From: Thermoplasmata archaeon
GTDB taxonomy: Archaea > Thermoplasmatota > Thermoplasmata > RBG-16-68-12 > JAGMCJ01
DNA length: 64,000 bases
Direction of reading: 5' to 3'
Assembly: GCA_023136265.1 (NCBI GenBank)
Contig: JAGLRN010000025.1
Coordinates: forward strand, 17,668-81,667
Positions 48,236-58,093 of this stretch are shown here, one piece after another. The notes below the pieces were generated by a model that worked only from the letters and a program-made list of their open reading frames with translations, searched no databases and was not told the origin of the DNA. The stretch's first letter is position 1. Each line of letters begins with the position of its first letter. Position numbers and translations under genes: made by a program.

Positions 48236-48727
48236 ATGAAAGAAGTCGAGGAAGAAATCGCCGACGGCGAGAGGCTATTGGGGATGTACCAATACGATGA
48301 GGCGCTCAAGCATTTCAACAAGGCAACGAAGATGGCCCCGGAGAACGCGAGGGGATTCTTCGGCAAGGCGGAGGCGAGCATTGGGAATCCGAAGGCCAAA
48401 CCCGAGAAGATCGCCGACCTCTACAAGAAGGCGATAGAGCTGGAACCGGACAACCCTCAGTACATTGAGGCCTACGCTTCTTTCTGCATGGACGTTGGAA
48501 GATTCAATGAAGCAGAGCAGTTCTACGTCAAGGCCAGCGAACTCGATTCGGAAAGCGCGCCGTACTACCTTTCGGAATTCGCCATTCAATACTATCTAAA
48601 GGCACCCATAATAATGGAGAGGTTCCTCGATGAGAAGACGAAGGACATGATAGCCTCGAAGTCGCTGGAGTATCTGTTGAGGGCGTTGGGCATAGAGCGC
48701 GACGAGGCGCTCCGACTACTGAAATAG
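48236..48727 (+). CDS. TPR-repeat protein
   Basis: MKEVEEEIADGERLLGMYQYDEALKHFNKATKMAPENARGFFGKAEASIG...LYKKAIELEPDNPQYIEAYASFCMDVGRFNEAEQFYVKASELDSE. Confidence 0.8.
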   Translation: MKEVEEEIADGERLLGMYQYDEALKHFNKATKMAPENARGFFGKAEASIGNPKAKPEKIADLYKKAIELEPDNPQYIEAYASFCMDVGRFNEAEQFYVKASELDSESAPYYLSEFAIQYYLKAPIIMERFLDEKTKDMIASKSLEYLLRALGIERDEALRLLK

Positions 48728-48895
48728 GCGTGTCCTCGGTCTCTCCTGTTTTTCGGGCTTTTGCCTCTTGGAGAGGCACGCCTTGCACGTGGTCATGCGG
48801 AAATCGAAATCGTTTCTGCACACGGGCTTTCCACAGAATGAGCATGTGTGCGTCGCGGGAGCACCGCAGATGTGACATATGGATATCAGACTCAA
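48716..48895 (-). CDS. Small zinc-finger protein (59 aa)
   Basis: TTG start at 48895: MSLISICHICGAPATHTCSFCGKPVCRNDFDFRMTTCKACLSKRQKPEKQERPRTRLFQ*; CxxC-x6-CxxC-x4-C-x8-CxxC pattern; AT-rich TATA-like stretch just upstream. Confidence 0.65.
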   Translation of the reverse strand: MSLISICHICGAPATHTCSFCGKPVCRNDFDFRMTTCKACLSKRQKPEKQERPRTRLFQ

Positions 48896-48935
48896 CGTGG
48901 GTGTATGGGATTAGCGGAATAAACCTTTGCGGGAG

Positions 48936-49802
48936 CTATCCCCGCAGTTCTCCCAGAGTGGTTACCCTCTCTGCGAAGGCGTTGTGCTTGTGGATCGATT
49001 CCTCGCTCTCGCTCTTGACCTGGACCTGAACCCAGTCGGGCAAGTCCTTGAACGCCTCCAGAATGTGCGCCAGGACCCCTCTCACGACGTCCTCGACGAA
49101 TCTCGGGTTCGAGTGTGCCCGTCTGACGAGCTCCGCCTCGTCCTCCCTTTTCAGTATCTCATACGTCGGGCTGCTCATCGATCTCTCCACTATGTGCACA
49201 AGGTCATCTGCCTCAACGGTCATACCCTCTGGAACGTCCATCATCACGAATGTCTTGTTTCTCTGATTGTGAGTGATGGCTTGCTCCACCCTTAAACCGC
49301 TGGTGCTGCCGCTGATGGTCTCCATGGCACAGGGACACGTGGTCATGCCAACGACCTCGACTCCGATTGATTTCTTGGTTCCTGGCTCCTCACCGCCGCG
49401 GGCTTCGGCCCTGGCAACGAGCTTGTACCTCTCGAGGCTCTTCGTCCCCAGCGGGGTCTCCTTCTCCAAGAAGTAGTACGCGCTGGCCCTGGCCTCAGAG
49501 TAAGAGGCGTACTCATGCCGCTCAAGGAGTTTCCTGCATATCATCAGTGAGAGGTCCTCCAGGCCAGCGACCGGCTGCCTGACGGAGCTGTCAACGATCT
49601 CGCCGATGGCCTCCAGGTTCCTGGACATATGGCTGCCCTTCATTGAGGAGGGCAGGTCAACAAAAACGTCAAGGTCGACGGTGAGTGTTGTCGCTCTATC
49701 TGGTCTCCTCACTCTCACGGGCTTCTTGACGTCCGTAACGCCGACACGAGTGAGGATGAACTTGTTATCGGACCGTTCGTTCTGAATATCTCTGGAAGCC
49801 AT
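48936..49802 (-). CDS. mptA: GTP cyclohydrolase MptA (FolE2/COG1469 family)
   Basis: VDLPSSMKGSHMSRNLEAI; VEVVGMTTCPCAMETISG; start MASRDIQ at 49802. Confidence 0.93.
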   Translation of the reverse strand: MASRDIQNERSDNKFILTRVGVTDVKKPVRVRRPDRATTLTVDLDVFVDLPSSMKGSHMSRNLEAIGEIVDSSVRQPVAGLEDLSLMICRKLLERHEYASYSEARASAYYFLEKETPLGTKSLERYKLVARAEARGGEEPGTKKSIGVEVVGMTTCPCAMETISGSTSGLRVEQAITHNQRNKTFVMMDVPEGMTVEADDLVHIVERSMSSPTYEILKREDEAELVRRAHSNPRFVEDVVRGVLAHILEAFKDLPDWVQVQVKSESEESIHKHNAFAERVTTLGELRG

Positions 49803-49836
49803 TGTCTCCCCCGCAAATATGACTGCCTCCCTTAAA

Positions 49837-51210
49837 TTATTTCTCACTGATTCTCTCCTTTCTGGCCTTCATCGGTTCCCTGACGTAGAGCATGATCAAC
49901 GTCAGAGTGATGAACCCGAGGATCGCTGAGATGATGAATGGAACTCCCTCCCCGGGCAAGACGAAAGGAGGGATGCCGAAGAAGCGGCCCTCAAAGGCCA
50001 TGTAGACGGCCCCACCTATCGGGGCGCCGATTATCGCCCCCACGTTGAACATCGTCTGCATCATTCCTATCAATCTCCCTCGGACGGCCTTAGGGATTAT
50101 GTCCACCTGCAAGGCTCTCAATGCAGGCTGACTGATCTGGAAAGCGAAGAATCGGAATGCCAGCACGCCACTGATGGCCACAAGACCGTAGAGATAAGGA
50201 TCCGCAAACGAGTTCGCCCTCCCCAATGCCCGTAAAGGCAGGAGCCCAATAAACGGAAGAATCAGCATAGAGAACCTTGCCAGATAACCGCCCAAGAGAA
50301 GAACAGGTTTTCGTCCGATCTTGTCCGCCTGTCTCCCAGCAGGGATGTTCGCAATCATTCCAATCGCACCAGTAAGGCCGATTATTATGCCAATCAGATA
50401 CACCTCGATATCGATGACGTCCTTCATGAAGAGAACCGTGACAAAACTCAGTATGCCCATGCTGAACCCATTGACCAACGCGTTGAGGTAGAGAATCCTG
50501 AGCTCGAAAGATGTCCTCGAGTCCAGGACGGTCTTATGCTTTGTCCTTGAACTCCTGTCCCCCTTCTTGCGCTTCTCTGGCTTGATCACATCCTCAACCG
50601 TGGCGAAGAAGAGGCCCGCCGCGATAAGAGACAGAATCGCGAGGACGTAGAAGGGAAACCGATAGCTCGAGAGCGTATCCAGGCCTAGGACGTTCTGCCC
50701 CATGAAAAGGAGCAGCCCGCCAATGAGGGGGCCGAGAACCCAGCCCGAATTGGACGCAAATATGTAGAATCCCATCGCCTGTCCCCGTTGCCTCTCGGGC
50801 ACGGAGTCCACAAGTAGAGCTTCGCCTACTGGCCAGACCATTGCGGACGCCACACCCTGAAAGGCGCGGACGAAAATCAGACCGACCCAGTCCCCTGGGA
50901 GAGTGAAAAAGAAGGCGAGAAATGCATACATCACGGCCCCTACACCGATTATCCCCTTCCTCCCGATTCTGTCCGATAGGTTGCCGAACGGAGTGGCCAG
51001 GAGAGCACGAGTTACCATGAAAGAAGACAGGAGTATCCCGATTGCGATGACGTCGGCGCCGAGGAACTCGGCATAGAAGGGCAGAAACGGTGCGATCAGC
51101 CCGAACCCGAGGCTGATGAAGAAGGCGAGCGTTGACAGAACATAGAGGTTGACTTTCCTCTGCCTTTCCCCTACAGAAGTAGTTGTGGGCACTGCGAGGA
51201 GGATATCCAA
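49837..51210 (-). CDS. MFS transporter
   Basis: 12-TM pattern; FGNLSDRIGRKGIIGVG and RQADKIGRKPVLLLGG loop motifs. Confidence 0.9.
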   Translation of the reverse strand: MDILLAVPTTTSVGERQRKVNLYVLSTLAFFISLGFGLIAPFLPFYAEFLGADVIAIGILLSSFMVTRALLATPFGNLSDRIGRKGIIGVGAVMYAFLAFFFTLPGDWVGLIFVRAFQGVASAMVWPVGEALLVDSVPERQRGQAMGFYIFASNSGWVLGPLIGGLLLFMGQNVLGLDTLSSYRFPFYVLAILSLIAAGLFFATVEDVIKPEKRKKGDRSSRTKHKTVLDSRTSFELRILYLNALVNGFSMGILSFVTVLFMKDVIDIEVYLIGIIIGLTGAIGMIANIPAGRQADKIGRKPVLLLGGYLARFSMLILPFIGLLPLRALGRANSFADPYLYGLVAISGVLAFRFFAFQISQPALRALQVDIIPKAVRGRLIGMMQTMFNVGAIIGAPIGGAVYMAFEGRFFGIPPFVLPGEGVPFIISAILGFITLTLIMLYVREPMKARKERISEK

Positions 51211-51248
51211 CCGCGTATAAAAGCCCGATTTGGCGGGCTCTTCCTAGG

Positions 51249-51668
51249 CTACTCCCCGACCATCTGGACGATAAGCTTCCGGCTTCTCCGCTTGTTGTCG
51301 AGCTCCACGAATACGATCTGCTGCCACGTCCCCAGAAGCAGGTTCCCATCCACGAAGGGCACTGTCAGGCTCGGCTTCAAGAACGCAGCCCGAACGTGGC
51401 TGTGTCCGTTGCCATCATGCCACATCTGCTCGTGTCCGTATTCCATGTTCTTCGGGAAGAGCCTCTCCAAAGCATCGGGGATATCCCTCAGAAGGCCTGG
51501 CTCATACTCGATCGTCGTGACCGTGCTTGTGGAACTCCTCGTGAAGATGCAGGCTATCCCGCTGTTCATCCCACAATCGGAAACGACCCGTCTGACATCC
51601 TCCGTCACGTCGATAATGTCAACCTCACCCTGGGTACTGAGCTCAACTGAACCAGTGACTACTGTCAA
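51249..51668 (-). CDS. YjbQ/UPF0047 family protein
   Basis: GIACIFTRSSTSTVTTIEYEPGLLRDIPDALERLFP...WHDGNGHSHVRAAFLKPSLTVPFVDGNLLLGTWQQIVFVELDNKRRSRKLIVQ. Confidence 0.92.
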   Translation of the reverse strand: MTVVTGSVELSTQGEVDIIDVTEDVRRVVSDCGMNSGIACIFTRSSTSTVTTIEYEPGLLRDIPDALERLFPKNMEYGHEQMWHDGNGHSHVRAAFLKPSLTVPFVDGNLLLGTWQQIVFVELDNKRRSRKLIVQMVGE

Positions 51669-51716
51669 ATCATCACCAAGCTTGCATGGGCTGGAGAGAT
51701 AAAACGGTGTCGCACT

Positions 51717-52520
51717 CTAGTCGGTGTCGAAGGCTCTGAACTCTTCCGGATACGACTGGATTTCTCCCTGGGCCTCGAGTGGAGGGAGAGGGGAGAGCCT
51801 GCTCTCCCCCGATTCCTGAACGTCAACCGCCACCTGTATGCTCCTTGCCATCACCACGACCTCGTCTTCGAGCACTGTCAGGAAGGTCCTCGATATCCTC
51901 TCCACAACGCACTCTATCAAGCCGGCGATCACACCGTTCAGAACGGAGAAGGCCCCGGTCAGCGGTACGTCCGTTCCGAACTTGAGAAGTGAGTCGTTCT
52001 CCAGCACGATCGTGGAGTCCGAAGCGGTGCGTAGCTCCCGCAACCCCTTCTCAGCTGTGGTGTCTCGGCCCTCCACGGAGAAAGGCATCACGGGGATTGA
52101 GATGACGACAGCGCCGGAATCGCGGATGATTCCGGAGACTTCGGGAGCGCAGCCAGTTCCTATGCCTCCGCCCAACCCGACAATGAGGAATGCAATGTCA
52201 GCCCTGATCGCAGAAGAGATGCTGTCCCTAGCGGCACGAGCAAGGTCCCTTCCCACATCGGGAACGCCCTTTGCACCTCTGGAATGCTCCGGACCCTTCC
52301 CTAAGCGGATCTTGATGTCGGAGACGACGCTACTGAGACTCTCCTCGTCGGAGTTGATGGCGACTGTCTCATATCTTAGCCCGGACCGTTCCCGAACCTG
52401 ACCGGCGATGTTGCATCCCGCACCGCCGCACCCAACGATGACGATTCGGGGCTCTGGCAGATCTTTCGATAGTATTCCCATGACGTGGTTCACGATTTCC
52501 TGTTCTGTTACTGCGCTCAT
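51717..52520 (-). CDS. Truncated FtsZ/tubulin-superfamily protein (GTPase domain only)
   Basis: MSAVTEQE...IVIVGCGGAGCNIAGQV, VAINSDEESL, GLGGGIGTGCAPEVSGII, ISIPVMPFSVEG, ENDSLL; ends at ~268 aa without recognisable NxDxxD T7 loop or C-terminal domain. Confidence 0.88.
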   Translation of the reverse strand: MSAVTEQEIVNHVMGILSKDLPEPRIVIVGCGGAGCNIAGQVRERSGLRYETVAINSDEESLSSVVSDIKIRLGKGPEHSRGAKGVPDVGRDLARAARDSISSAIRADIAFLIVGLGGGIGTGCAPEVSGIIRDSGAVVISIPVMPFSVEGRDTTAEKGLRELRTASDSTIVLENDSLLKFGTDVPLTGAFSVLNGVIAGLIECVVERISRTFLTVLEDEVVVMARSIQVAVDVQESGESRLSPLPPLEAQGEIQSYPEEFRAFDTD

Positions 52521-52672
52521 CGGTTGCCTCCAAAGGTGTTTGCACGGAAATCTGTGTCCCGAAGGTTTGCATCCCATCCCTTCAGTGAGCAGTGCTTCAC
52601 GGCCCTCGCCGTTCCCATCTTTCTGGCTAGCGTTTGAGTCGCACAGACTTCCGCGCCTTGCACGTCCTTTGT

Positions 52673-53056
52673 CTATCGTTCGAGAAGCTCTCTTTTGTCG
52701 CCGAAATCAACCGAGACCTCCGTCCCAGAGGCTATTCCCATTGTCCTCTTGTGTTCGTCGAGCCTTTTCACGTTCTCTGGGGAGAGGAATTCCTCGATGC
52801 ATTTGAGAACCACATATTCCCGAGAGAGGAAATAGCCGTCCCTGATCAAAGCATCGATGAACCCGAGGTACTTCGCTGGTATTTTCACCGATATCTCTTC
52901 CTGGGTCTTCTCCGTGCTGTCAATGAAGGCCTCTACAGCCACCCTCAGGAACTGGGACCGATTCGAGAATTCCTTGCTCTTCAGCAGGAAAGAATCCATC
53001 CTTTCCAGGTTGTCTTTCTCCAGTCTGAGGGTCACGCGTTCGTTGATTTCCTTCAT
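52673..53056 (-). CDS. Ribbon-helix-helix regulator with two RHH-like segments
   Basis: MKEINERVTLRLEKDNLERMDSFLLKSKEFSNRSQFLRVAVEAFID + EEISVKIPAKYLGFIDALIRDGYFLSREYVVLKCIEEFL. Confidence 0.8.
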   Translation of the reverse strand: MKEINERVTLRLEKDNLERMDSFLLKSKEFSNRSQFLRVAVEAFIDSTEKTQEEISVKIPAKYLGFIDALIRDGYFLSREYVVLKCIEEFLSPENVKRLDEHKRTMGIASGTEVSVDFGDKRELLER

Positions 53057-53231
53057 TGAGCCACCGCCTGCCCTCGAGGAGGTATGACTTGGGTCATACA
53101 AATCGAGAACATAAGGACGTGTTGCAGACGGTATCTGCAGGACGGTATTTAATAATATCGTGATGTGTCTTATCCCGTAGGACAAGGCGAAAGCCTTTTT
53201 TCCGCCCTGGGATTAGTGGGTGAGAACCGAC

Positions 53232-56108
53232 ATGAAAACCGACGAAATACTAGCCATGGAGTCGAAGTGGCAGAAGAAGTGGGAGGAGTCCGGCGCTTTC
53301 GAGGCCGACGCCCGCGAAGGTCAGCCGAAGTTCTTCCTCAATGTCCCGTACCCATACATGAACGGATACCTCCATTTGGGGTTCGGGGTCACGTTTCTGC
53401 ACGCGGAGATCCTGGCCAGGCACCTGCGGATGAAAGGGTACAACGTGCTAATGCCACAGGCATTCCACTGCACGGGCCTGCCGATTGTCGCGGCGGCCAA
53501 CAGAATCTCCGAAGGAGAGGAGATGCAGTTCCGAATCATGAGAGACATGGGCATCCCGCAGGACGAAATCATAAGGTTCAAGGATCCCGTCCATTGGACG
53601 CAGTACTTCCCGCCGCAGGCAATGAGCGACCTGAAGAGCCTTGGAGCGTCCGTTGACTGGAGAAGGTCATTCATCACCACTCACCTGAATCCCTTCTACG
53701 ACAGTTTCGTCAAGTGGCATTTCAGAAAACTGAAGGACAATGGCTTCGCGCGTCTCGGAGAACATCCGGTCATCTGGTGTCCGAAGGACGAGGCCCCGGT
53801 GGGCGACCATGACAGATTGGAGGGCGAGGGCGAGACCCCCGCTGAGTTCGTTCTTCTGAAGTTCCCGACCGATGGGAAGTTCCTCTTGGCCGCGACGCTG
53901 AGACCCGAGACGGTCTACGGGCAGACAAACCTCTGGGTGGATCCTGACGTGGAGTACAAGGAGGTGCGAGTCGGATCCGAGATCTGGGTGGTCAGCGACG
54001 AAACCGTGAAGAAGCTGGCGGAGCAGAAGAAGGACGTCGAGATTGTTGGTTCCGTGAACGGCAGGGACCTCGTAGGGAAGATGGTCAGAGCGCCCGAGAT
54101 AGGGTCGGAGATACCGGTCCTTCCATCGAAGTTCATAGACCCGGCAAAGGGCACGGGAATAGTGACGAGCGTGCCTTCGGACGCCCCCGACGATTGGATA
54201 GCACTCAAGGATTTGCAGGAAGATGACGAGACCCTCGCCGAGTTCGTTTTGGACCCTGACGAGATCAGGAAGATAGAACCAATCGCGATCATCACGTCCG
54301 AAGGATGGGGGCCCCTCCCAGCAGTGGAGATCGTAGACCGCATGGGAATAGAGAACCAGATGGAAAGGGACAAGCTCGAGAAGGCGAAGGACGAGATATA
54401 CAGGACAGGCTACTACACAGGGGTCATGAACGAGGACTGCGGGGACATCTCTGGAATGAAGGTCGAGGAGGCGAAGGACGTAATCAAGCGGAAGATGATC
54501 GAGGCGGGTGAGGCCGATATCTTGTACGAGCCCAGCGGGGAGGTCATCTGCCGTTGCCTGACACCAGCCGTCGTCAAACTCGTTCGCGATCAGTGGTTCC
54601 TGGACTACGGGGATCCGGAGTGGAAGAAGCTCACCTACGAAGCTCTGGAGAAGATGAAGCTGTTCCCGGAAATCTCGAGGAGGCAGTTCGAGTACGTCGT
54701 GGACTGGCTGCGAGAGTGGGCGTGTGCCCACCACCACGGGCTCGGCACGTACCTTCCCTGGGACGAGAGCTGGGTGATCGAGTCGCTTTCCGACTCCACC
54801 ATCTACATGTCATACTACACGTTCTGCCACCTGTTCCCTGACGAGAGCGCTGACAAGGTCGATGATGATTTCTTTGACTACGTCCTGTTCGAAAGCGGGG
54901 ACGCGAAGTCGGTTGCGGAGAAAACGGGAATCGATGTGGGAACGCTGGACGCGATGAGGAAGGAGTTTCTCTACTGGTATCCCTTCGATCTCAGAAACTC
55001 GGGCAAGGACCTGATCCAGAACCACCTCGTGTTCTGCATATTCAACCATGTCGCGATATTCCCCCAAGAGTGCTGGCCGAGAGCCTTCGGAGTGAACGGG
55101 TTCGTAAAGCTGGAAGGACAGAAGATGTCGAAATCCCACGGGAGAGTGATCTACATAAGGAAGGCGATAAAGGCCTGGGGCGCCGATGCGACACGAATCA
55201 CGCTCGCGCAAGGCGGGGAAGGGCTTGATGATCCCTCCTTTGACGGGGATTTCGCCGACTCCGTCGGAAGGAAGCTGCAACTGTGGATGAGGTTCGCACT
55301 TGGTGATCATAGAACTCGAAGTGACGTACGACAGACAGACAGATGGTTCAGATCGATAATGAACGGAGCTCTGAGGAAATACAACGAAGCCATGGGTCTC
55401 CTTAACCTGAGGACAGCGTTGAAACACGCGTATTTCGACCTTCAAGGAGACTGGAACTGGTATCTCAGGAGGTGCAACGACATCCCCAACTCGGAGCTTC
55501 TGGCAGACTTCGTTGAGCTGCAGACAATGCTTCTTGCCCCCTTCGTTCCACACGTGTGCGAAGAGATATGGGAAGGAATCGGAAGGGAGGGTTTCGTATC
55601 GCTCGCCAGACTCCCTGAGATTGATGAAGACAGCATCAAGGTGGAACTGGAGGCGTCCGAGAAGTTCTTCCGGAACACGCTGGATGATGTGAGGCAGATT
55701 ACCAGGGCGACGGGCATGAGCCCCGCGCGGCTTGTGTTCTACACTCATCCGAAATGGATGGCGAACATTTTCGAGGTCGCTGTCGGATTGAAGAAGGAGG
55801 GCAGACTCGAAGTCGGAGTCCTGATGAAAGAGGCCATGAAGGATGACCTCGTAAGGGCGAGTTCGAAGCAGGCCTCCAAGTGGGCGCCCAAGCTTGTGGA
55901 CCAGGTCACCAAGATGAAGCCATCCGATGTCGAAATGTTCTCTCAGTGCATCAACGAGAGAGACTACTTGGAGGAGTCGAAGGACTTCCTGGAAAGGGTG
56001 TTCAAGTGCGAGGTCTCGATATTCACCGCGGATGACCCGGAACGACACGATCCCGGGTCAAGGGCCACGGGCGCAAGGCCTTGGCGCCCCGCAATCTCCA
56101 TCGAATAA
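53232..56108 (+). CDS. leuS: Leucyl-tRNA synthetase
   Basis: YPYMNGYLHLGFGVTFLHAEILARHLRMKGYNVLMPQAFHCTGLPI; EGQKMSKSHGRVI; archaeal-length. Confidence 0.96.
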   Translation: MKTDEILAMESKWQKKWEESGAFEADAREGQPKFFLNVPYPYMNGYLHLGFGVTFLHAEILARHLRMKGYNVLMPQAFHCTGLPIVAAANRISEGEEMQFRIMRDMGIPQDEIIRFKDPVHWTQYFPPQAMSDLKSLGASVDWRRSFITTHLNPFYDSFVKWHFRKLKDNGFARLGEHPVIWCPKDEAPVGDHDRLEGEGETPAEFVLLKFPTDGKFLLAATLRPETVYGQTNLWVDPDVEYKEVRVGSEIWVVSDETVKKLAEQKKDVEIVGSVNGRDLVGKMVRAPEIGSEIPVLPSKFIDPAKGTGIVTSVPSDAPDDWIALKDLQEDDETLAEFVLDPDEIRKIEPIAIITSEGWGPLPAVEIVDRMGIENQMERDKLEKAKDEIYRTGYYTGVMNEDCGDISGMKVEEAKDVIKRKMIEAGEADILYEPSGEVICRCLTPAVVKLVRDQWFLDYGDPEWKKLTYEALEKMKLFPEISRRQFEYVVDWLREWACAHHHGLGTYLPWDESWVIESLSDSTIYMSYYTFCHLFPDESADKVDDDFFDYVLFESGDAKSVAEKTGIDVGTLDAMRKEFLYWYPFDLRNSGKDLIQNHLVFCIFNHVAIFPQECWPRAFGVNGFVKLEGQKMSKSHGRVIYIRKAIKAWGADATRITLAQGGEGLDDPSFDGDFADSVGRKLQLWMRFALGDHRTRSDVRQTDRWFRSIMNGALRKYNEAMGLLNLRTALKHAYFDLQGDWNWYLRRCNDIPNSELLADFVELQTMLLAPFVPHVCEEIWEGIGREGFVSLARLPEIDEDSIKVELEASEKFFRNTLDDVRQITRATGMSPARLVFYTHPKWMANIFEVAVGLKKEGRLEVGVLMKEAMKDDLVRASSKQASKWAPKLVDQVTKMKPSDVEMFSQCINERDYLEESKDFLERVFKCEVSIFTADDPERHDPGSRATGARPWRPAISIE

Positions 56109-56143
56109 GGATAATATAGTGAGTGCGCTCTCAGTCACCAGAT

Positions 56144-56217
56144 GGGCCTGTAGCTTAGCTAGGTTGAGCGATCGGCTCTTAACCGATAGGTCAAGGGTTC
56201 GAATCCCTTCAGGCCCG
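56144..56217 (+). tRNA. tRNA-Lys(CUU)
   Basis: GGGCCTG TA GCTTAGCTAGGTTGAGC G ATCGG CTCTTAA CCGAT AGGTC AAGGG TTCGAAT CCCTT CAGGCCC G; complete cloverleaf, anticodon CTT. Confidence 0.95.
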
Positions 56218-56223
56218 TACTAA

Positions 56224-57558
56224 TTGCGGTACGAAACCATTATATTGGGGTTAACTGATAGTCTCATCGTGACGAAGCGGAAGGGAAGAGGAACTGCTTA
56301 CAAGTCGCTACTCGAAGACAAAGAGGTCAAGCGCTGGTATGACAACGTGGCAAGAGGTTCCATCGTGACTGCTGATGTCTATTTGCGTCGATTGGGCAAC
56401 TTCTGCAGAGGCCACGAGCTCACGCCAAGAAAGTTCGCTGCAAAATCGAAGAAGGAACTCTACAAGGTTCTTTTGGACTACGTGACCGAGTTGGAGGACA
56501 AGGAACTGACAGGTTCATACATAACGTCGATACTGAAGGCACTCAGATCCTGGCTTGGCCACAACGACAAGGTCATACAGAAGAAGATCAAGGTCAGAGA
56601 CTCTGGGATTCATCCTACATTGAAGGACGAGAGAGTGCCAACTCCTCAGGAACTCAAAGGGATCTTTCTTTCTGGAGACAAGAAGACCAGGGTCATGTGT
56701 GCTCTGGTGGCACATTCAGGATTGAGGATACAGACACTGGGCAGCTACACAGGAGACGATGGACTTGTCGTTGGTGATCTTCCTGAGATGAAGGTAAAGG
56801 GCGATTCGATTGCTTTCGAAAAGACACCGACCATAGTCGTGGTCAGGCATGAACTGAGCAAGGCTGGACAGAGGTACTTCTCATTCCTGTCCGAAGAGGG
56901 TTGCGAATATCTGAAGGATTACCTTGAGGAGAGACTCCGCAATGGAGAGAAGATGAAGATGGATTCTCCCATTCTCACGCCAAAAACTGCCAGGAAGCCT
57001 TTCATATCAACGACCAAAGTCTCACACGCGATTAGGGGAGCCATAAGGAAATCTGGCTTTCAATGGCGGCCCTACGTTCTCCGATCCTATTTCGACACAC
57101 AGCTCATGCTTGCAGAATCGAAGGGGTGTGTCCTCCGTGATTACAGAACTTTTTGGATGGGGCATGTGGGAGACATTGAGCATAGGTACACCACTAACAA
57201 GGCCAAACTGCCTGCTCAGGTCGTTGAGGATATGAGGGAAGCCTACAGTAGGAGCCAGGAATTCCTGCAGACAAAGGTCCCCGAACTTCCCAAAGAGGAA
57301 GAGCTGAAGCGAATATTCCGCACAGAGCTGTTGCGCATGTCCGGGTTCACTGAGGAGGAGATAGAGAAGGACTCGCTCTGCAACATCTCAGATGAGGAAC
57401 TGAGAGACATCATCAGGAACCGTCTGGTCGGGGCCAATCCAAACAACAATCATCAGAAGGTCGTGGGCGTAGATCAAGTCGAAAAATATGTTGCCGAAGG
57501 ATGGGAGTTCGTGACAGCCCTTCCGGACAACAGAATCATCCTCCGATATCCCTCTTGA
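56224..57558 (+). CDS. Tyrosine recombinase/integrase of a tRNA-Lys-associated integrative element
   Basis: R-box HSGLRIQTLG, YVLRSYFDTQLM, FWMGHVGDIEHRYTTNK; begins 7 nt after tRNA-Lys. TTG 56224 or downstream GTG start. Confidence 0.85.
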   Translation: MRYETIILGLTDSLIVTKRKGRGTAYKSLLEDKEVKRWYDNVARGSIVTADVYLRRLGNFCRGHELTPRKFAAKSKKELYKVLLDYVTELEDKELTGSYITSILKALRSWLGHNDKVIQKKIKVRDSGIHPTLKDERVPTPQELKGIFLSGDKKTRVMCALVAHSGLRIQTLGSYTGDDGLVVGDLPEMKVKGDSIAFEKTPTIVVVRHELSKAGQRYFSFLSEEGCEYLKDYLEERLRNGEKMKMDSPILTPKTARKPFISTTKVSHAIRGAIRKSGFQWRPYVLRSYFDTQLMLAESKGCVLRDYRTFWMGHVGDIEHRYTTNKAKLPAQVVEDMREAYSRSQEFLQTKVPELPKEEELKRIFRTELLRMSGFTEEEIEKDSLCNISDEELRDIIRNRLVGANPNNNHQKVVGVDQVEKYVAEGWEFVTALPDNRIILRYPS

Positions 57559-58093
57559 AAAGGTGAAGCCAGATATCTAGCTTTGCAAGAAATTCCTCAG
57601 CTGTCAGCTTCTCATTCTCCGCCATGAGAACCTCTCGAAGAACGGATGATGAAGGAAGTTTTTCTGAAGCAAAGCGACGCAGACTCGAGGTCTTGATGAT
57701 TCTATTCTCGGGTGAGGGCTGGCTATCCTCATTCTCACTGTGGGTGACCTCGGTTCCAGCCTCTGGCATGACGATATCCCTCCTTGGGGTCCTTTCTTGG
57801 ACCATCGGGTAGACCTCGATCTCACTCGTCTCAATGAATGCACGTCTTCTTGGCACGCGTTTACGTGCCTTCCTAGTCCATCTTCTTGGGACGATAGCAA
57901 GCGGCGTCTCAGACTGTGCAACGCTCATAGAACGCGTTTCTGCGGGCTTGGCGGCGAAACTGGTGAAGACCACCTTGACCTCCCGTTCGGGAACACGACG
58001 CAGGCCTTTTCTACGAACTCGCGCCCTCCTAATAATGGTCGTGTCTTTCTCTGATTGAGACTTCTCCTTACAAGTATCATCAGATTCCGTCAT
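57536..58093 (-). CDS. Hypothetical basic protein, element-associated
   Basis: MTESDDTCKEKSQSEKDTTIIRRARVRRKGLRRVPEREVKVVF...LTAEEFLAKLDIWLHLFKRDIGG; 3' end overlaps integrase 3' end. Confidence 0.6.
   Translation of the reverse strand: MTESDDTCKEKSQSEKDTTIIRRARVRRKGLRRVPEREVKVVFTSFAAKPAETRSMSVAQSETPLAIVPRRWTRKARKRVPRRRAFIETSEIEVYPMVQERTPRRDIVMPEAGTEVTHSENEDSQPSPENRIIKTSSLRRFASEKLPSSSVLREVLMAENEKLTAEEFLAKLDIWLHLFKRDIGG

Noticed and set aside
53667-56048. 356-aa and 412-aa minus-strand ORFs
   Set aside because: Antisense to leuS, which is unambiguous.
56190-56217. Search for a second copy of the tRNA-Lys 3' end (attR) in 57500-64000
   Set aside because: Only short partial resemblances (e.g. 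ggaatcccttcgcttgcccg near 59467) seen; not sufficient to define an element boundary.
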